Below, in pieces: positions 27,441-37,398 of a stretch of 64,000 nucleotides of DNA. Numbering within the stretch: position 1 is the first letter of the stretch; each line of letters opens with the position of its first letter. The notes beneath the pieces are model-generated. The model was given only the letters and a program-made list of their open reading frames with translations, was not told where the DNA came from and searched no databases. The translations under genes and the position numbers were made by a program. This DNA comes from Mucilaginibacter corticis (GTDB lineage: Bacteria; Bacteroidota; Bacteroidia; Sphingobacteriales; Sphingobacteriaceae): the NCBI RefSeq assembly GCF_007558865.1, contig NZ_VLPK01000001.1, positions 434,001 through 498,000 on the forward strand. Reading direction: 5' to 3'.

Positions 27441-28430
27441 TTAATTTAAATTGTTCAGTAAACTCAATTGTTTTTTGGCCGGCGCGGCCCAATCGCCGGT
27501 TTTATCCTGCATCAGGTCTTCAAAAACTTGTCGGGCTTCGTCTTTTTTATTGAGCGATACCAGGGCGATCCCTCGATATAGCTTCGCTTTATTTTGACCG
27601 GGATCATTTTGCAGCACATGATCAAAATGAGCCAGTGCATCATCCCAACGGTTAAAGCTTAGGCAAAGCACGCCGGTATTAATGCGCACTTCGATGTTTT
27701 CAGGGTCAAACTTCAATATCGTTTCATATTCTGCCGCTCCGGCCTGCAGATCGCCACTTTGCAGCAATGCTACAGCAAGATGGTTCCTAACAGCGGTATC
27801 ACCGGCGATCAACCCTAAATACTGCCTGAAATATTGAATAGCCAGCCCGTAATTTTTCAGCATAAAGTGAGCCAGCCCGGCAGTTTGCAACGCCTTTGTG
27901 TTTTGGTGATTTTGCGTTAATACGTACTGCGCCAATTCAAGCGCATCGACAAACTTATTACCCGACAAATAAACCTGTGCCAAACCCAATAATAATTCAG
28001 GTTTACCAGGGCCCATGTCTATGGCGCGTTGCCAGCAGCTTTCGGCACTCGTCATATCATTGGCCAGCATGTACAGTTTTGCCAGGCCCTCCCAGGCTTC
28101 AAACTGCTGCGGCCTTAGTTTCAGGCTTTGTTTGTACGCGTTGAGTGCTTCTTCGCCGTTGTTAAGTAGTACCAGCGTATTGGCCAGGTTAAGCCAGCCG
28201 GTCGCATTATTATCGTCCAACTCAATAACTTTATTAAAAATAGCCTGCGCTTCTTCGAAATTTTGCTGCTGATAAAAAAGCATCCCACGGTTGTTTAACA
28301 GCGTTACATTTTGCTCATTGATTGCCGATGCTTTGGTATAATACATTTCTGCAACATCAAAATTACCCTGCATTTGCTGTATAGCCCCCAGGTTGATCAG
28401 TTCTGTAAGTTGATTATCGCTACTCATCAT
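27441..28430 (-). CDS. TPR-repeat protein of the eCIS cluster
   Basis: 329 aa made almost entirely of about nine tetratricopeptide repeats (for example LLNNRGMLFYQQQNFEEAQA and GWLNLANTLVLLNNGEEALN). No signal peptide, so cytosolic. The start overlaps the stop of the 1178-aa DUF4157 gene (ATGA) and the next gene follows after 6 bases. TPR proteins act as docking platforms; being placed between two DUF4157 proteins and the ATPase, it may be a chaperone or adaptor for loading cargo. It is not a core gene of Afp or PVC. Confidence 0.85.
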   Translation of the reverse strand: MMSSDNQLTELINLGAIQQMQGNFDVAEMYYTKASAINEQNVTLLNNRGMLFYQQQNFEEAQAIFNKVIELDDNNATGWLNLANTLVLLNNGEEALNAYKQSLKLRPQQFEAWEGLAKLYMLANDMTSAESCWQRAIDMGPGKPELLLGLAQVYLSGNKFVDALELAQYVLTQNHQNTKALQTAGLAHFMLKNYGLAIQYFRQYLGLIAGDTAVRNHLAVALLQSGDLQAGAAEYETILKFDPENIEVRINTGVLCLSFNRWDDALAHFDHVLQNDPGQNKAKLYRGIALVSLNKKDEARQVFEDLMQDKTGDWAAPAKKQLSLLNNLN

Positions 28431-31400
28431 ATTATCGCATTACTTATTTGATTTGCTAAACCGCTCGCCATTTGCGGTATATCTATATGCGGATAAGTCA
28501 CCTGGATATCGTCTGTCGAAATATCGAATGGTTCGCCGTCTTTATAATGTACCGGTAACGAAACACCAAGCTGAATATCCGGGCCGTAACTAAATGCCGC
28601 CAGGTTATGCCGCCATTCTTTTGAAAGGCTGGTAACACCCAGATCAAGTGATGCGCGTAACAAGGCATTAACATCAAAAGTAAATTGAGGATGCACCTCT
28701 ATCTGGCCAAGAGCGTTAAACTCAAAGCCCGATGTTGGGGACCATGACAGATCAGCGCTGGCGCTTGCTTCGCCCTCTAAACCTAAACCACCACGTATCT
28801 CGATACCGCCTGTAACACTTGCAGCGGCTACGCTTAAACCTATCCCCAAATCGGCATGGAGGGTAATGCCTGCATGTGCCGGGATTACAAACTGCGCACC
28901 GCCCGAGATCCGGGTATCTTCAGGATGTGACGGGTTAAATTCTATCTGCCCGAAAACATTACGCAATTGGCCGGGGCCAACACTTGCTTCAAAATCTAAG
29001 CCGCCATTGATGGTAGCCACCAAACCAATACTGCGCGGTCCAAGCGGAATGGCAAATAACGGGATCTGGATAGTCGGCGCGGTAAATAGGTTTTTGTTAA
29101 TCGCCTTCTGCGGAAATACATCAACCGATGACGGTAATTCAAGGCGGCCAACCACCTCAATTTCTCCGGCCGGGGTTACCCGCACAGTGGCCGTAGCCTG
29201 CAGCCAGTCGGTCACCCTTAAGGTTAACGAACCTGAACCGTAAGCAGTAAAATGATCACCTGCCGGGCCCGACGGAGTACCGTCTGCACCGATGGCTCGG
29301 TTAGTAGCACCTACCGTTACATTACCCGAAACTCTGTCGGCAGTATAAGCGGCGGTACCTTCAAGCGTAAGCGCACCGTCATCATAATTAATAGATAGCG
29401 AAGTATTGATGTGCGGGATCCTGGGCACTGCTGTACCGCTTGCAGTTACATGGTATATGCCATCGGCCCCTCGCGTTAACTGCGCTGTGCCATTACCGCT
29501 TTGGATGCCGGGTATATTTTCATCAAGTACAAAACTACCGCCTATCACCAGTTGGTTATTACCAAATGATACGTTAAGTTCAGCACTTCTTATACCTTTA
29601 ATATCTGGTTCGGCTGTACCGGTTGCTGTAAGCACATCGTTTTCATAACTAAAGTGAAGGCTGGCGCTTTTTATTCCCCTTATCTTTCCGGCTCCTATGC
29701 GGGCATTTCCCTCAACTGTAAACTGATTATTGGCGTAGGCAACAGTTATGTTTGAATCAAAATAGCGCGGATCTAACTCAAAAGTTCCCCTAACGGCAAA
29801 ACCTTGCCCTGTTGAGGCCGAAGCAGTTACGCTACCCCTGCCAACATTGCTTATTTCAAACTGCAGGTTACCTTCAGCACCCAAACCGGCTGCCGAATCA
29901 ACAAATACCTGCAAACTGGTGTTTGTCACAGAAAACGGTGGTGGCAGCCTAATTTCGCTGCCATTAAATATTTTCCGCAAACGGACACTTGAGCCGTTGA
30001 TAACAATATCTACATCAGCGCCTTCAAACAGTCTGATAGTGGGCAGCACTTTACCAACACCGCTGATGCCATTTTCATCAAACGAGGCTTGCTGCAACGT
30101 TATAGGGCTCATGCCCCTTAATCTAAGAATGCTTGCCACCTGCTGTTGAACGCTGGCCTCAGATACATATCCACCATAATTAACATTTCTGCTTTTAATT
30201 ACCTGAAATGTTAATGATGCGGGATCAACCAGCGCGGGTCCTTCAGGATCACGAAAAGCTATACCAGTAATAGAGCCGCCGCCCTCACCACTAATATCAT
30301 AGTTTACATTGGTTACATGAAAGTTTTGCCCGAACCGGAAGCTTACCTCCTTCGAAGTATCCCCATCATTCCATGGAATGCGCTGAAGGCTGCCCCCTGT
30401 ACTTTTAGACATGATGGTAAGCTGCGTAACGGTGCCGCCCGTGCTTCGTCCACGCAAACCGGCAGCCTCTATCTGTGCGGCTGTTAAAAGGTTTAAACCA
30501 TCAAGCGGTAAACCACTGGTTACCTCTGACGCCTGCCAAACGTTTTCGGGGTTACCGGTAAAAGGCAGGTTGTAAGTAAACTGGTTTATTTTTATTTCAA
30601 ACCCCTGCTTTGCAGCTGGCAGATCGGACGGTAAATTGCTTTCATTAATATTGGCCCGTGCGGCGGTCTTGAGTGCCCCGAAAGCACGTACAAACTCACC
30701 ATTAATGTTTCTGCCCGAGCTTTGATTCGCATCTGAATCAAAGAGCCAAAAATTTTCAAAAGCATTAAGGCCGCCTAATTGCAGTTCTCTTTTGTGATCG
30801 ACATCATAACTTACCTCGCTGCCGCTTATATTCCACGAAGGCACCATGGCGGCATTCCTGATATCTGCGCGCGAGCCTATAGCATAATTATTGGCACGTT
30901 TTAGCTTCATATAATACAACGGCGTACCGCTTGTGCTTCTGATGGCAGGCGGGTTTTCCCGTTGAATTTTTGCATCAAGCCTGGAATTAAATTCGGCTTC
31001 GCTTCTAATTCCGGCTCTCCAAACCGACACCTGGTTATTGGGTCTGTCCTCGCCTGTTGCGTTGCGGGGTATAATTAGGCCGGGCTGATGGTACATACGT
31101 TTAAAGGCGGGCACTTTTAACGTTGCCAGTTCAATTTTTCTGGCATCGATATCAATAGATCCAATCGCGGGGTCTGAAAAAACTCTATCAGACGCGGCCG
31201 GTGCAGTGGCGGGCGCAGCGCCTGTTGTGGCAGCTTCGTCACGTTGTATGGAAGGCATTTCCTTACGTTTTATAGCACCAGCCTGCTGCACTGTATGGGT
31301 CAGTTCATGCGCCAGCAAATGCCGGCCCGACTGGCTTTGGGTATCATATTTACCCTCCCCAAAATAAATATCGTTGCCATGCGTGAAAGCCTGCGCCTGT

Positions 31401-31963
31401 AGTTGATTGCTCAGATCGGCAGCTTCATTGCCATGATGTACCCGTACCGCGCTAAGGTCAGTGCCCATGGCGCCTTCCATCTCTTCGCGGGTATTGGCAG
31501 GTAGCGGTTCTCCACCGCCTTTACTGCTTTCTATGCGGTGTTGGGTTTGCGGCGAAACATCAGGCGCGGCAGATTGACTGCTGCGCTTTAAATTATCGCC
31601 TTCGTTAGGGTCGGCATCGCTTTCAAAAATGGGTTTGCGTTGTACTTCTTTTTCGCCTTTATTTAGCTCTTTCTCTTTTTTATCTTCTTTCTCGTCGCTT
31701 TTTTTCTGAACTGCGACAGGCTGCACAGGTTTTGGCTGGCTTATTTGCTGCACTACCTTGTCGGCAACGTGGTCAGCCTGTTTTTCAAAATGGTCTCCGG
31801 GCTCATTCACGGTCATTTTAGCGCGAACCTGTGCCGCTTCAAAAAAGGGTTGCTGCACCTCATTGGCAGAAAAAAAGCCATTCTTAGCAACGTCCTTCTG
31901 CGATGCAGATTGCGCGTGTTGGGTATTTGCCGGTGCCGCCTTTTTTCCTGTCGTCATTGCCAT
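28427..31963 (-). CDS. Large DUF4157 protein with HNH-like motif and beta-repeat region (candidate eCIS cargo)
   Basis: 1178 aa. The second in-frame ATG (31957) overlaps the upstream stop as ATGA and may be the real start; residue numbers use the first. N-terminal EKQADHVADKVVQQ element (about 60-73), basic/acidic linker, DUF4157 at about 146-228 with HELTH at 219-223. Then DVDHKRELQLGGLN at about 387-400 followed by NFWLF and a later N-x-SSG, a pattern like HNH/ENDO VII nucleases. From about residue 620 to the end come Gly- and Ser-rich beta repeats (SASLHFSYENDVLTATGTAE and relatives) with the look of a beta-helix or beta-sandwich fibre. No signal peptide. Confidence 0.8.
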   Translation of the reverse strand: MAMTTGKKAAPANTQHAQSASQKDVAKNGFFSANEVQQPFFEAAQVRAKMTVNEPGDHFEKQADHVADKVVQQISQPKPVQPVAVQKKSDEKEDKKEKELNKGEKEVQRKPIFESDADPNEGDNLKRSSQSAAPDVSPQTQHRIESSKGGGEPLPANTREEMEGAMGTDLSAVRVHHGNEAADLSNQLQAQAFTHGNDIYFGEGKYDTQSQSGRHLLAHELTHTVQQAGAIKRKEMPSIQRDEAATTGAAPATAPAASDRVFSDPAIGSIDIDARKIELATLKVPAFKRMYHQPGLIIPRNATGEDRPNNQVSVWRAGIRSEAEFNSRLDAKIQRENPPAIRSTSGTPLYYMKLKRANNYAIGSRADIRNAAMVPSWNISGSEVSYDVDHKRELQLGGLNAFENFWLFDSDANQSSGRNINGEFVRAFGALKTAARANINESNLPSDLPAAKQGFEIKINQFTYNLPFTGNPENVWQASEVTSGLPLDGLNLLTAAQIEAAGLRGRSTGGTVTQLTIMSKSTGGSLQRIPWNDGDTSKEVSFRFGQNFHVTNVNYDISGEGGGSITGIAFRDPEGPALVDPASLTFQVIKSRNVNYGGYVSEASVQQQVASILRLRGMSPITLQQASFDENGISGVGKVLPTIRLFEGADVDIVINGSSVRLRKIFNGSEIRLPPPFSVTNTSLQVFVDSAAGLGAEGNLQFEISNVGRGSVTASASTGQGFAVRGTFELDPRYFDSNITVAYANNQFTVEGNARIGAGKIRGIKSASLHFSYENDVLTATGTAEPDIKGIRSAELNVSFGNNQLVIGGSFVLDENIPGIQSGNGTAQLTRGADGIYHVTASGTAVPRIPHINTSLSINYDDGALTLEGTAAYTADRVSGNVTVGATNRAIGADGTPSGPAGDHFTAYGSGSLTLRVTDWLQATATVRVTPAGEIEVVGRLELPSSVDVFPQKAINKNLFTAPTIQIPLFAIPLGPRSIGLVATINGGLDFEASVGPGQLRNVFGQIEFNPSHPEDTRISGGAQFVIPAHAGITLHADLGIGLSVAAASVTGGIEIRGGLGLEGEASASADLSWSPTSGFEFNALGQIEVHPQFTFDVNALLRASLDLGVTSLSKEWRHNLAAFSYGPDIQLGVSLPVHYKDGEPFDISTDDIQVTYPHIDIPQMASGLANQISNAII

Positions 31964-33327
31964 TCCACATAAAAAGGTTCACGCATCCAAGGCAGTTTTA
32001 CCACACCTATGCCCCAGGGCAAGGTGGCAAGCAGCACATCCATATCTTTCTTTTCAATGATCAACCTTACGGGGTTTTCACTTTCTATCAGTTTACCATT
32101 GCGGCATAAAAAGCCCTCGCGCAAGCCGCCCGGCGAAGTATTTTTCAGCGCCCTCCAATGCCTGATAACCGCAAGCAGCATATTATCAGCTTCATCGCGC
32201 ATTAGTTGCGGAATGTCAACCTCCCGTTCGATCACCGCGTTTGCCGGCCAGCAGCAAAAAAACTTCTCGAAATACAGGTCGTATTCAAAAGCGTTTATCT
32301 GTCCTGTAGCAAGGTAATGCAGTAAATGCACACCGAGCTGCCTTGCATGGATATCAACAAAATCATCGTTCTGGATCAGCCCAAAATCTTTAAAGAAATA
32401 TTCAAGGAAAGGGTGCAAAATCACCAGCCCGGCCTGGCTCACAAATATGCCGTCGGCCTCGGCCTGCTGTTCATCTGGTGTTTTATCATCGCTGATATTG
32501 GTTTTGCTGGTTTCTGTTGATAATAACGCGTCAACTATCTTCAGGTCGTCAATTATCGTGTTTTGTGGTTGATAAGGGATATAGGTTAACTGCTTTTGTA
32601 AATGAGGCAATGCCAGTATTTGCCGGTCTGCAGAGCGCAGGAATATCAGTAGGACAATCTTTTCAAAAAATGCGAACGTTTCGGCAGTTGTAATAGCCTC
32701 ATCGGCAACATATAATTTCACCTGCTGATCAATAACCCGGTCGATATCCGCGATAGCTAAATCCAGTAAGAGGATAACAAGTTGTTTCACAACAGACCTG
32801 CGAAATTGCGCAAACAACCTGCCCAAAACCACAGGCTTGCTGATCAGTTTTAGCAATTCGTTTTTTGCGGCCAGATCTGCTTTTAGTATCCCGTAAATTT
32901 CATCAAGCCATGCATCTTCATTTTGCAGTACAGATAAAGCATACCAGGGCAAGCGCCCGTTTTCAAGGAAATAAACAAATGTCTTAAAAGCTTTGTGCGG
33001 TTCGGTTAGCCGGGTAAAAGCAGCCTCATCCGCATTATCTCCAGGCTTCTCCAAATCAATTGCAACCGACTGAAAAGCTTCAATCAATTTCTCTTCCAGT
33101 CCGATAGGCACATCATCTTTTAAAATAATTCTACCAAGATCAAGGTCCATCTTATCGATTAACAGGTGACTATCTGTGTCGATACTATCCAGGATCTCTT
33201 CAATCCGTTTTAATAATACTTGTTCAAAATAACTTTTTACTGCATTTTCGGCACTTTTTGCCATACCACGTCCTGATACCTCAATGTTCAGTACCACACG
33301 ATGGATGATATGGGTGCCTTTTGCCAT
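31954..33327 (-). CDS. eCIS tape-measure protein (CIS_TMP family)
   Basis: 457 aa. The N-terminus (IIHRVVLNIEVSGRGMAKSA, then a helical segment ending in MDLDLGRI) is the signature of the contractile injection system tape-measure family, counterpart of Afp14. It is mostly alpha-helical through the rest, as expected for a length ruler inside the tube. Shorter than many phage rulers; in this family length does not map simply to tail length. It lies 20 bases after the 1344-aa protein gene and overlaps the next gene. Confidence 0.85.
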   Translation of the reverse strand: MAKGTHIIHRVVLNIEVSGRGMAKSAENAVKSYFEQVLLKRIEEILDSIDTDSHLLIDKMDLDLGRIILKDDVPIGLEEKLIEAFQSVAIDLEKPGDNADEAAFTRLTEPHKAFKTFVYFLENGRLPWYALSVLQNEDAWLDEIYGILKADLAAKNELLKLISKPVVLGRLFAQFRRSVVKQLVILLLDLAIADIDRVIDQQVKLYVADEAITTAETFAFFEKIVLLIFLRSADRQILALPHLQKQLTYIPYQPQNTIIDDLKIVDALLSTETSKTNISDDKTPDEQQAEADGIFVSQAGLVILHPFLEYFFKDFGLIQNDDFVDIHARQLGVHLLHYLATGQINAFEYDLYFEKFFCCWPANAVIEREVDIPQLMRDEADNMLLAVIRHWRALKNTSPGGLREGFLCRNGKLIESENPVRLIIEKKDMDVLLATLPWGIGVVKLPWMREPFYVEWQ

Positions 33328-33347
33328 AAGCTATCTGTCTGTTATGA

Positions 33348-36300
33348 TCATTCTTTATTAAGGTTAAGATCTGTTGAGCCCGTAGTTGGGATATGCGTAA
33401 TTATTGGCCTGGTTGGCAAACCCGGCAACGCAACTGTAGTCCTCACCATCGCTTTACAGGCGGTGTCTTTTTTGTTTGTGGCGGTTAATATCACTTCGAT
33501 ATTACGCCCATGCGGATAATCAGTCATATTAAAACCAATTGTCGGGCTTGCGTCGGTCGATTTATTTTCAGTACCAAATGCCCAGGTATAGCTAAAGCTG
33601 TCAACATCAGGTGTAGTATTGTTAAAATGCATGGCTACAACCCGGCCTGCCGCCGCGCCTATGATAACTTCTTTATTTCCCGCTTTTGGAAGTTTGCTAA
33701 CATCAACCTGTTCAGGCTTAAACGATGGTTTTGGATGTTCATGTATCACGATAGAACAATTGGCTACCGCGTCGCCATTCACCGTAAAGTCGCTTATAGT
33801 TGTTTCATAAGGACCTTTAGATGGGTCAAACACCCATTGTGTGCCTACCAGCTTAACAGCAGCACCCGCTGTTTTGGATGCAACTATGCCGCCATCAGGT
33901 TTAACTGTGGTGAAATTGATCGTACCCGCGTCCGAACAAACTTCGGTCTGCGCCAGCACCAATATCGGCTGTTGTTTCGGCAGATCTATTTTTACCGAAC
34001 AGGTTTGTGTGTTACTACAATTTTGATTAGTCGCGGTTAAAGTAAATTGCAAGTTTCCTTCGACATTCATCTTCCGTATATCATCGTAAGAATACAGGTG
34101 TTCCAGTTTTGGTGTGGTCTGGCTTGGAGCCACGGTTCCGTCGGCCAACTTCCAGCTGTAAGTAAATACATCGCCGGTAATTTGATTGGTGGTTGCATCC
34201 AGGGCTATTACTATAGCTATATCCGTATTTTTACCCGCTTTTGCTGTCGGTGTAATAACAGGGTGCTTAATAATGCTGATGATACAATCTGTCGTCTGGT
34301 CGTTTAAGGCAAACTGGATAGCTTTACCAAATGAGCCGTCAGTAACCTGCGACGGATCAAAGTAGCTGCTGCCATCTTTTACCACAACAGTTTTTTCAAA
34401 CCCTGACGGTGCTTTTACCACCCCGTCTGACGGACTTGCTTTGAACAACATTAGCGGCTCGTCTGAGCATGCTACTGCTTTAGGCAGGCTTAATGCAACC
34501 TTAGGTTGCGGCATTATAAACGCTACCGGCGGACAGTCTGAACAGCACAGATATGGCAAACAAAAATCGGCAAATACAACGCTGGTTGGCACAGCGGTAG
34601 CTGCAGCCTGGGCAGCGCTTGCCGCACGCTGTTTAGCCACGGCTTCAATTTCCTGCAATATGGTGTTCTGTTTTGTAGGTGTGTATTTGCGTCCGGAGAC
34701 CTGCTGATAACGTGCTATAGCATCTTTGGCATCGTCTACCGTTATGTTATCGCCAATGTATTTAACCGCGTCCTCATCTTTTTCAAAGCCGGCAACAAAG
34801 TCCTGGCTGTTCTCTAATGCTTTAAGCCGCGCTTCTTTGGCTTTGGCAATTTCATCCTTTGTCTGATTTGTAGTAGTTGGGTTAGCAACTACATTTGTAG
34901 TGGCATATACCATTACAAATGTACCGCCTGCGGGTACGCCTGCCTTATGTTCTAACCCCGGGTGATTAGCCGCATAGGCAGAGAAGGTTAACTGTTTCAA
35001 CAGATCCTGCTTACGTTGTAATATTTGCTTTAGTATCACTTCAAGCGCTTCGCCGGCACAGCAATTTTCTGACATTTGCCATAGGGTCAATTCATAATCC
35101 TGCTCGTATCCTTTTTTCACGTAACCGCTTTTATTAAATACAGCTCGGCTATTTTTCAACGCGGTTTTTACTTGTGCGCATAGGTCGGCAAGCTTGGCTG
35201 TGAAATTATCTAAGGTGTCCTGGTCAATATCAACCAGCCTGTCAGGCAGCCATTGGCTGATATTGCGCGTACCGGCGATAATCCTAACCGGGATATCAAT
35301 AGCAATGGTTTTCTCGGCGTTGCCCAATTTTGACGTATCGATAACCCGCGCCGCGGCATCGGCATAATCGGCTATAGTTAAGGCACCGGTATCCTTGCTG
35401 ATGTTGCTGAAGTAATAGCCAATTGTGTCTTTTTCGGTGATAATGTTGCCATCAATAACATCAGTACCCGACAATATTTTATAATTACTATCTGATGCTT
35501 TGTAGATTCCCGCATCTGTAGCGCCAAGCTGTGTATAAGCAGGTGTCGGCGCAGCTTTTGCCCTCGTTACTTCGGTTTCTGCCGATTGGGTACCCGCCGC
35601 CTTTTCAGCAGCTGATGCGCCGGCAGTTGAACCTGTTTCGGTCATCGTTATTGCTTTTGCTACTCTAAGATCCATCTTGCGGTAAGCTACATCGCTTAGC
35701 GCCAGATATTGATAACCGGTAGTGGTATTAAAGTTTGAAAAGAACTGGCTAACCTCTGCATACAGACAGTTTTGTTCAGCTTTAAAAGCGTTCAGTATCG
35801 CTTCAAGATCGTTAAACTGGCAGGCATAATCATCAAGATCTATATCATCAAGGGTAAGCGCGCCCTGGCGAATGGCTACCACATCAAACGGTAAATTAAA
35901 GTTTTGTTTAATAGTGATCACTTCCTGTAAGGCGTCGGTATATTTTTTACCGATATGCCCCTCTATCCTGAAAAAATCATTGGCATCAATTGAATAATTA
36001 AGCGGATTGATCACCATGTCATTACTGGCAGCATATACCGACGAATTATACCCTAATACCTGTTTTTGTGTACCCTGCAACCAACGGCCATAACTCCATT
36101 TTTCAGCCAAAGAGGCAGGGTCGTTATAATAAAATGGCATTGCCCTTGCGCCAAGCGGTTGGTTGTTATTTACAGATGGGGTGATCTTTACCGTAGTGCT
36201 ATTAGCCGATATGCCAAAGTTTTTTATCAGCAGCAAGAACCGCTCGGCCAGGCTTTCGGCATTATGCAGTTTTTCTTTATTCTGTGTAACGGCAGGCGAC

Positions 36301-37382
36301 TGGTAAAAGCGATGGCGATAAGGCGCAGGCCTGGCCGAGTTACCATTTACATAACCCAGCATAAGATGCTTAGGGAAAGAGTAAATATCAGGGCAGCAGA
36401 TGTAAACAATGTCCGCCAGTAAAGCGCGCAGCTCGTTATACGTTGTTACCAGGTCTTTATAAAAATCATAAAAATACTGCGCCTGGTAGGTTGACGGTGT
36501 TTTTGTTAGCGCCGCGTTCAAACTGCTTAATATACCGGCTATGTTATATTTTGAAGTGGGGTCTATCACAAACTTAAACGTATCATAAAGTTTGTTTATG
36601 GCGTTTACAAGGCTACTTGCACCGGCATTAACCGCGCTTACATAAGCGCTGGCCAACCCTGTTGGTGATGCGGTAGCCGCCGAATTTAAAAACACACGGC
36701 GCGCGCCAAGGGTTACCAGGTTATAGTAATTCTGATAAGCGGTGTAATAATTTTTAAAAATATCATCAGCTATAACTTCGGTATTGGTGCGGTTGATGAT
36801 CTGCTCCATATTGGCTTGGCTTACCAGTAATACCTTTGGCACGGCCACCTGCTTCTTTCCCTGGTTGTCGCAATCAATCGCGGTACAGGCATCGGGTTCT
36901 TTTTGATAATATTCCAGGTAAAGTAAACCGATCATACTTGTAATATCGCTGCTTGCTTTGTCTTTAAAACCGGTAAGTGCTATGCTGTCAACCGGTAATT
37001 GATTGGTCGTCGCATCCGGCAGTACCAACTCCCATAATGCCATCTGGGCCTGGTCTGTCCCTAAGGGATAGAACGGCGGATATTTTATGAGCGAGTTATC
37101 ATACGGCCTGAAATTGGCATAAGTAGTTTGAGGCATATACAGCAGGTCGCCATCGGTTGTTACGCCGCAACCTTTGCTTACCGTAATGCCCGTTGTATCA
37201 CTGGTAATATTTAAACCGCATACCAAACCAACCCCTATCAGCGTGGTACGGGTTAATCGCTGCTGATCTTCAAAAAACTCAACAATATCGTTCAATTGCT
37301 TAGCGGTAAGCACCTGGCTGTCAACAAACGAATTATATTCTAACGTAATGTCGTTAAGCTTTATGTTGTTTACTGTTGGCAT
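33348..37382 (-). CDS. Large eCIS protein with PKD-like domains (candidate tail fibre or baseplate-peripheral protein)
   Basis: 1344 aa from the ATG at 37382; an upstream in-frame ATG at 37436 would run 38 bases into the preceding gene. The N-terminal 100 residues (TLEYNSFVDSQVLTAKQLND, then IGVGLVCGLNI) are typical of baseplate-proximal proteins in Bacteroidota eCIS. The middle (about 100-900) is helical and Ala/Thr rich. Three PKD-like beta-sandwich domains follow to the end (for example FTYSWKLADGTVAPSQTTP and FSYTWAFGTENKSTDASPTI). PKD domains often bind surfaces. By position, between the J-like proteins and the tape measure, it replaces Afp13, the fibre. No trimeric adhesin-type collagen-like tract seen. 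Confidence 0.7.
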   Translation of the reverse strand: MPTVNNIKLNDITLEYNSFVDSQVLTAKQLNDIVEFFEDQQRLTRTTLIGVGLVCGLNITSDTTGITVSKGCGVTTDGDLLYMPQTTYANFRPYDNSLIKYPPFYPLGTDQAQMALWELVLPDATTNQLPVDSIALTGFKDKASSDITSMIGLLYLEYYQKEPDACTAIDCDNQGKKQVAVPKVLLVSQANMEQIINRTNTEVIADDIFKNYYTAYQNYYNLVTLGARRVFLNSAATASPTGLASAYVSAVNAGASSLVNAINKLYDTFKFVIDPTSKYNIAGILSSLNAALTKTPSTYQAQYFYDFYKDLVTTYNELRALLADIVYICCPDIYSFPKHLMLGYVNGNSARPAPYRHRFYQSPAVTQNKEKLHNAESLAERFLLLIKNFGISANSTTVKITPSVNNNQPLGARAMPFYYNDPASLAEKWSYGRWLQGTQKQVLGYNSSVYAASNDMVINPLNYSIDANDFFRIEGHIGKKYTDALQEVITIKQNFNLPFDVVAIRQGALTLDDIDLDDYACQFNDLEAILNAFKAEQNCLYAEVSQFFSNFNTTTGYQYLALSDVAYRKMDLRVAKAITMTETGSTAGASAAEKAAGTQSAETEVTRAKAAPTPAYTQLGATDAGIYKASDSNYKILSGTDVIDGNIITEKDTIGYYFSNISKDTGALTIADYADAAARVIDTSKLGNAEKTIAIDIPVRIIAGTRNISQWLPDRLVDIDQDTLDNFTAKLADLCAQVKTALKNSRAVFNKSGYVKKGYEQDYELTLWQMSENCCAGEALEVILKQILQRKQDLLKQLTFSAYAANHPGLEHKAGVPAGGTFVMVYATTNVVANPTTTNQTKDEIAKAKEARLKALENSQDFVAGFEKDEDAVKYIGDNITVDDAKDAIARYQQVSGRKYTPTKQNTILQEIEAVAKQRAASAAQAAATAVPTSVVFADFCLPYLCCSDCPPVAFIMPQPKVALSLPKAVACSDEPLMLFKASPSDGVVKAPSGFEKTVVVKDGSSYFDPSQVTDGSFGKAIQFALNDQTTDCIISIIKHPVITPTAKAGKNTDIAIVIALDATTNQITGDVFTYSWKLADGTVAPSQTTPKLEHLYSYDDIRKMNVEGNLQFTLTATNQNCSNTQTCSVKIDLPKQQPILVLAQTEVCSDAGTINFTTVKPDGGIVASKTAGAAVKLVGTQWVFDPSKGPYETTISDFTVNGDAVANCSIVIHEHPKPSFKPEQVDVSKLPKAGNKEVIIGAAAGRVVAMHFNNTTPDVDSFSYTWAFGTENKSTDASPTIGFNMTDYPHGRNIEVILTATNKKDTACKAMVRTTVALPGLPTRPIITHIPTTGSTDLNLNKE

Positions 37383-37398
37383 GGCTGTATGATTAAGG

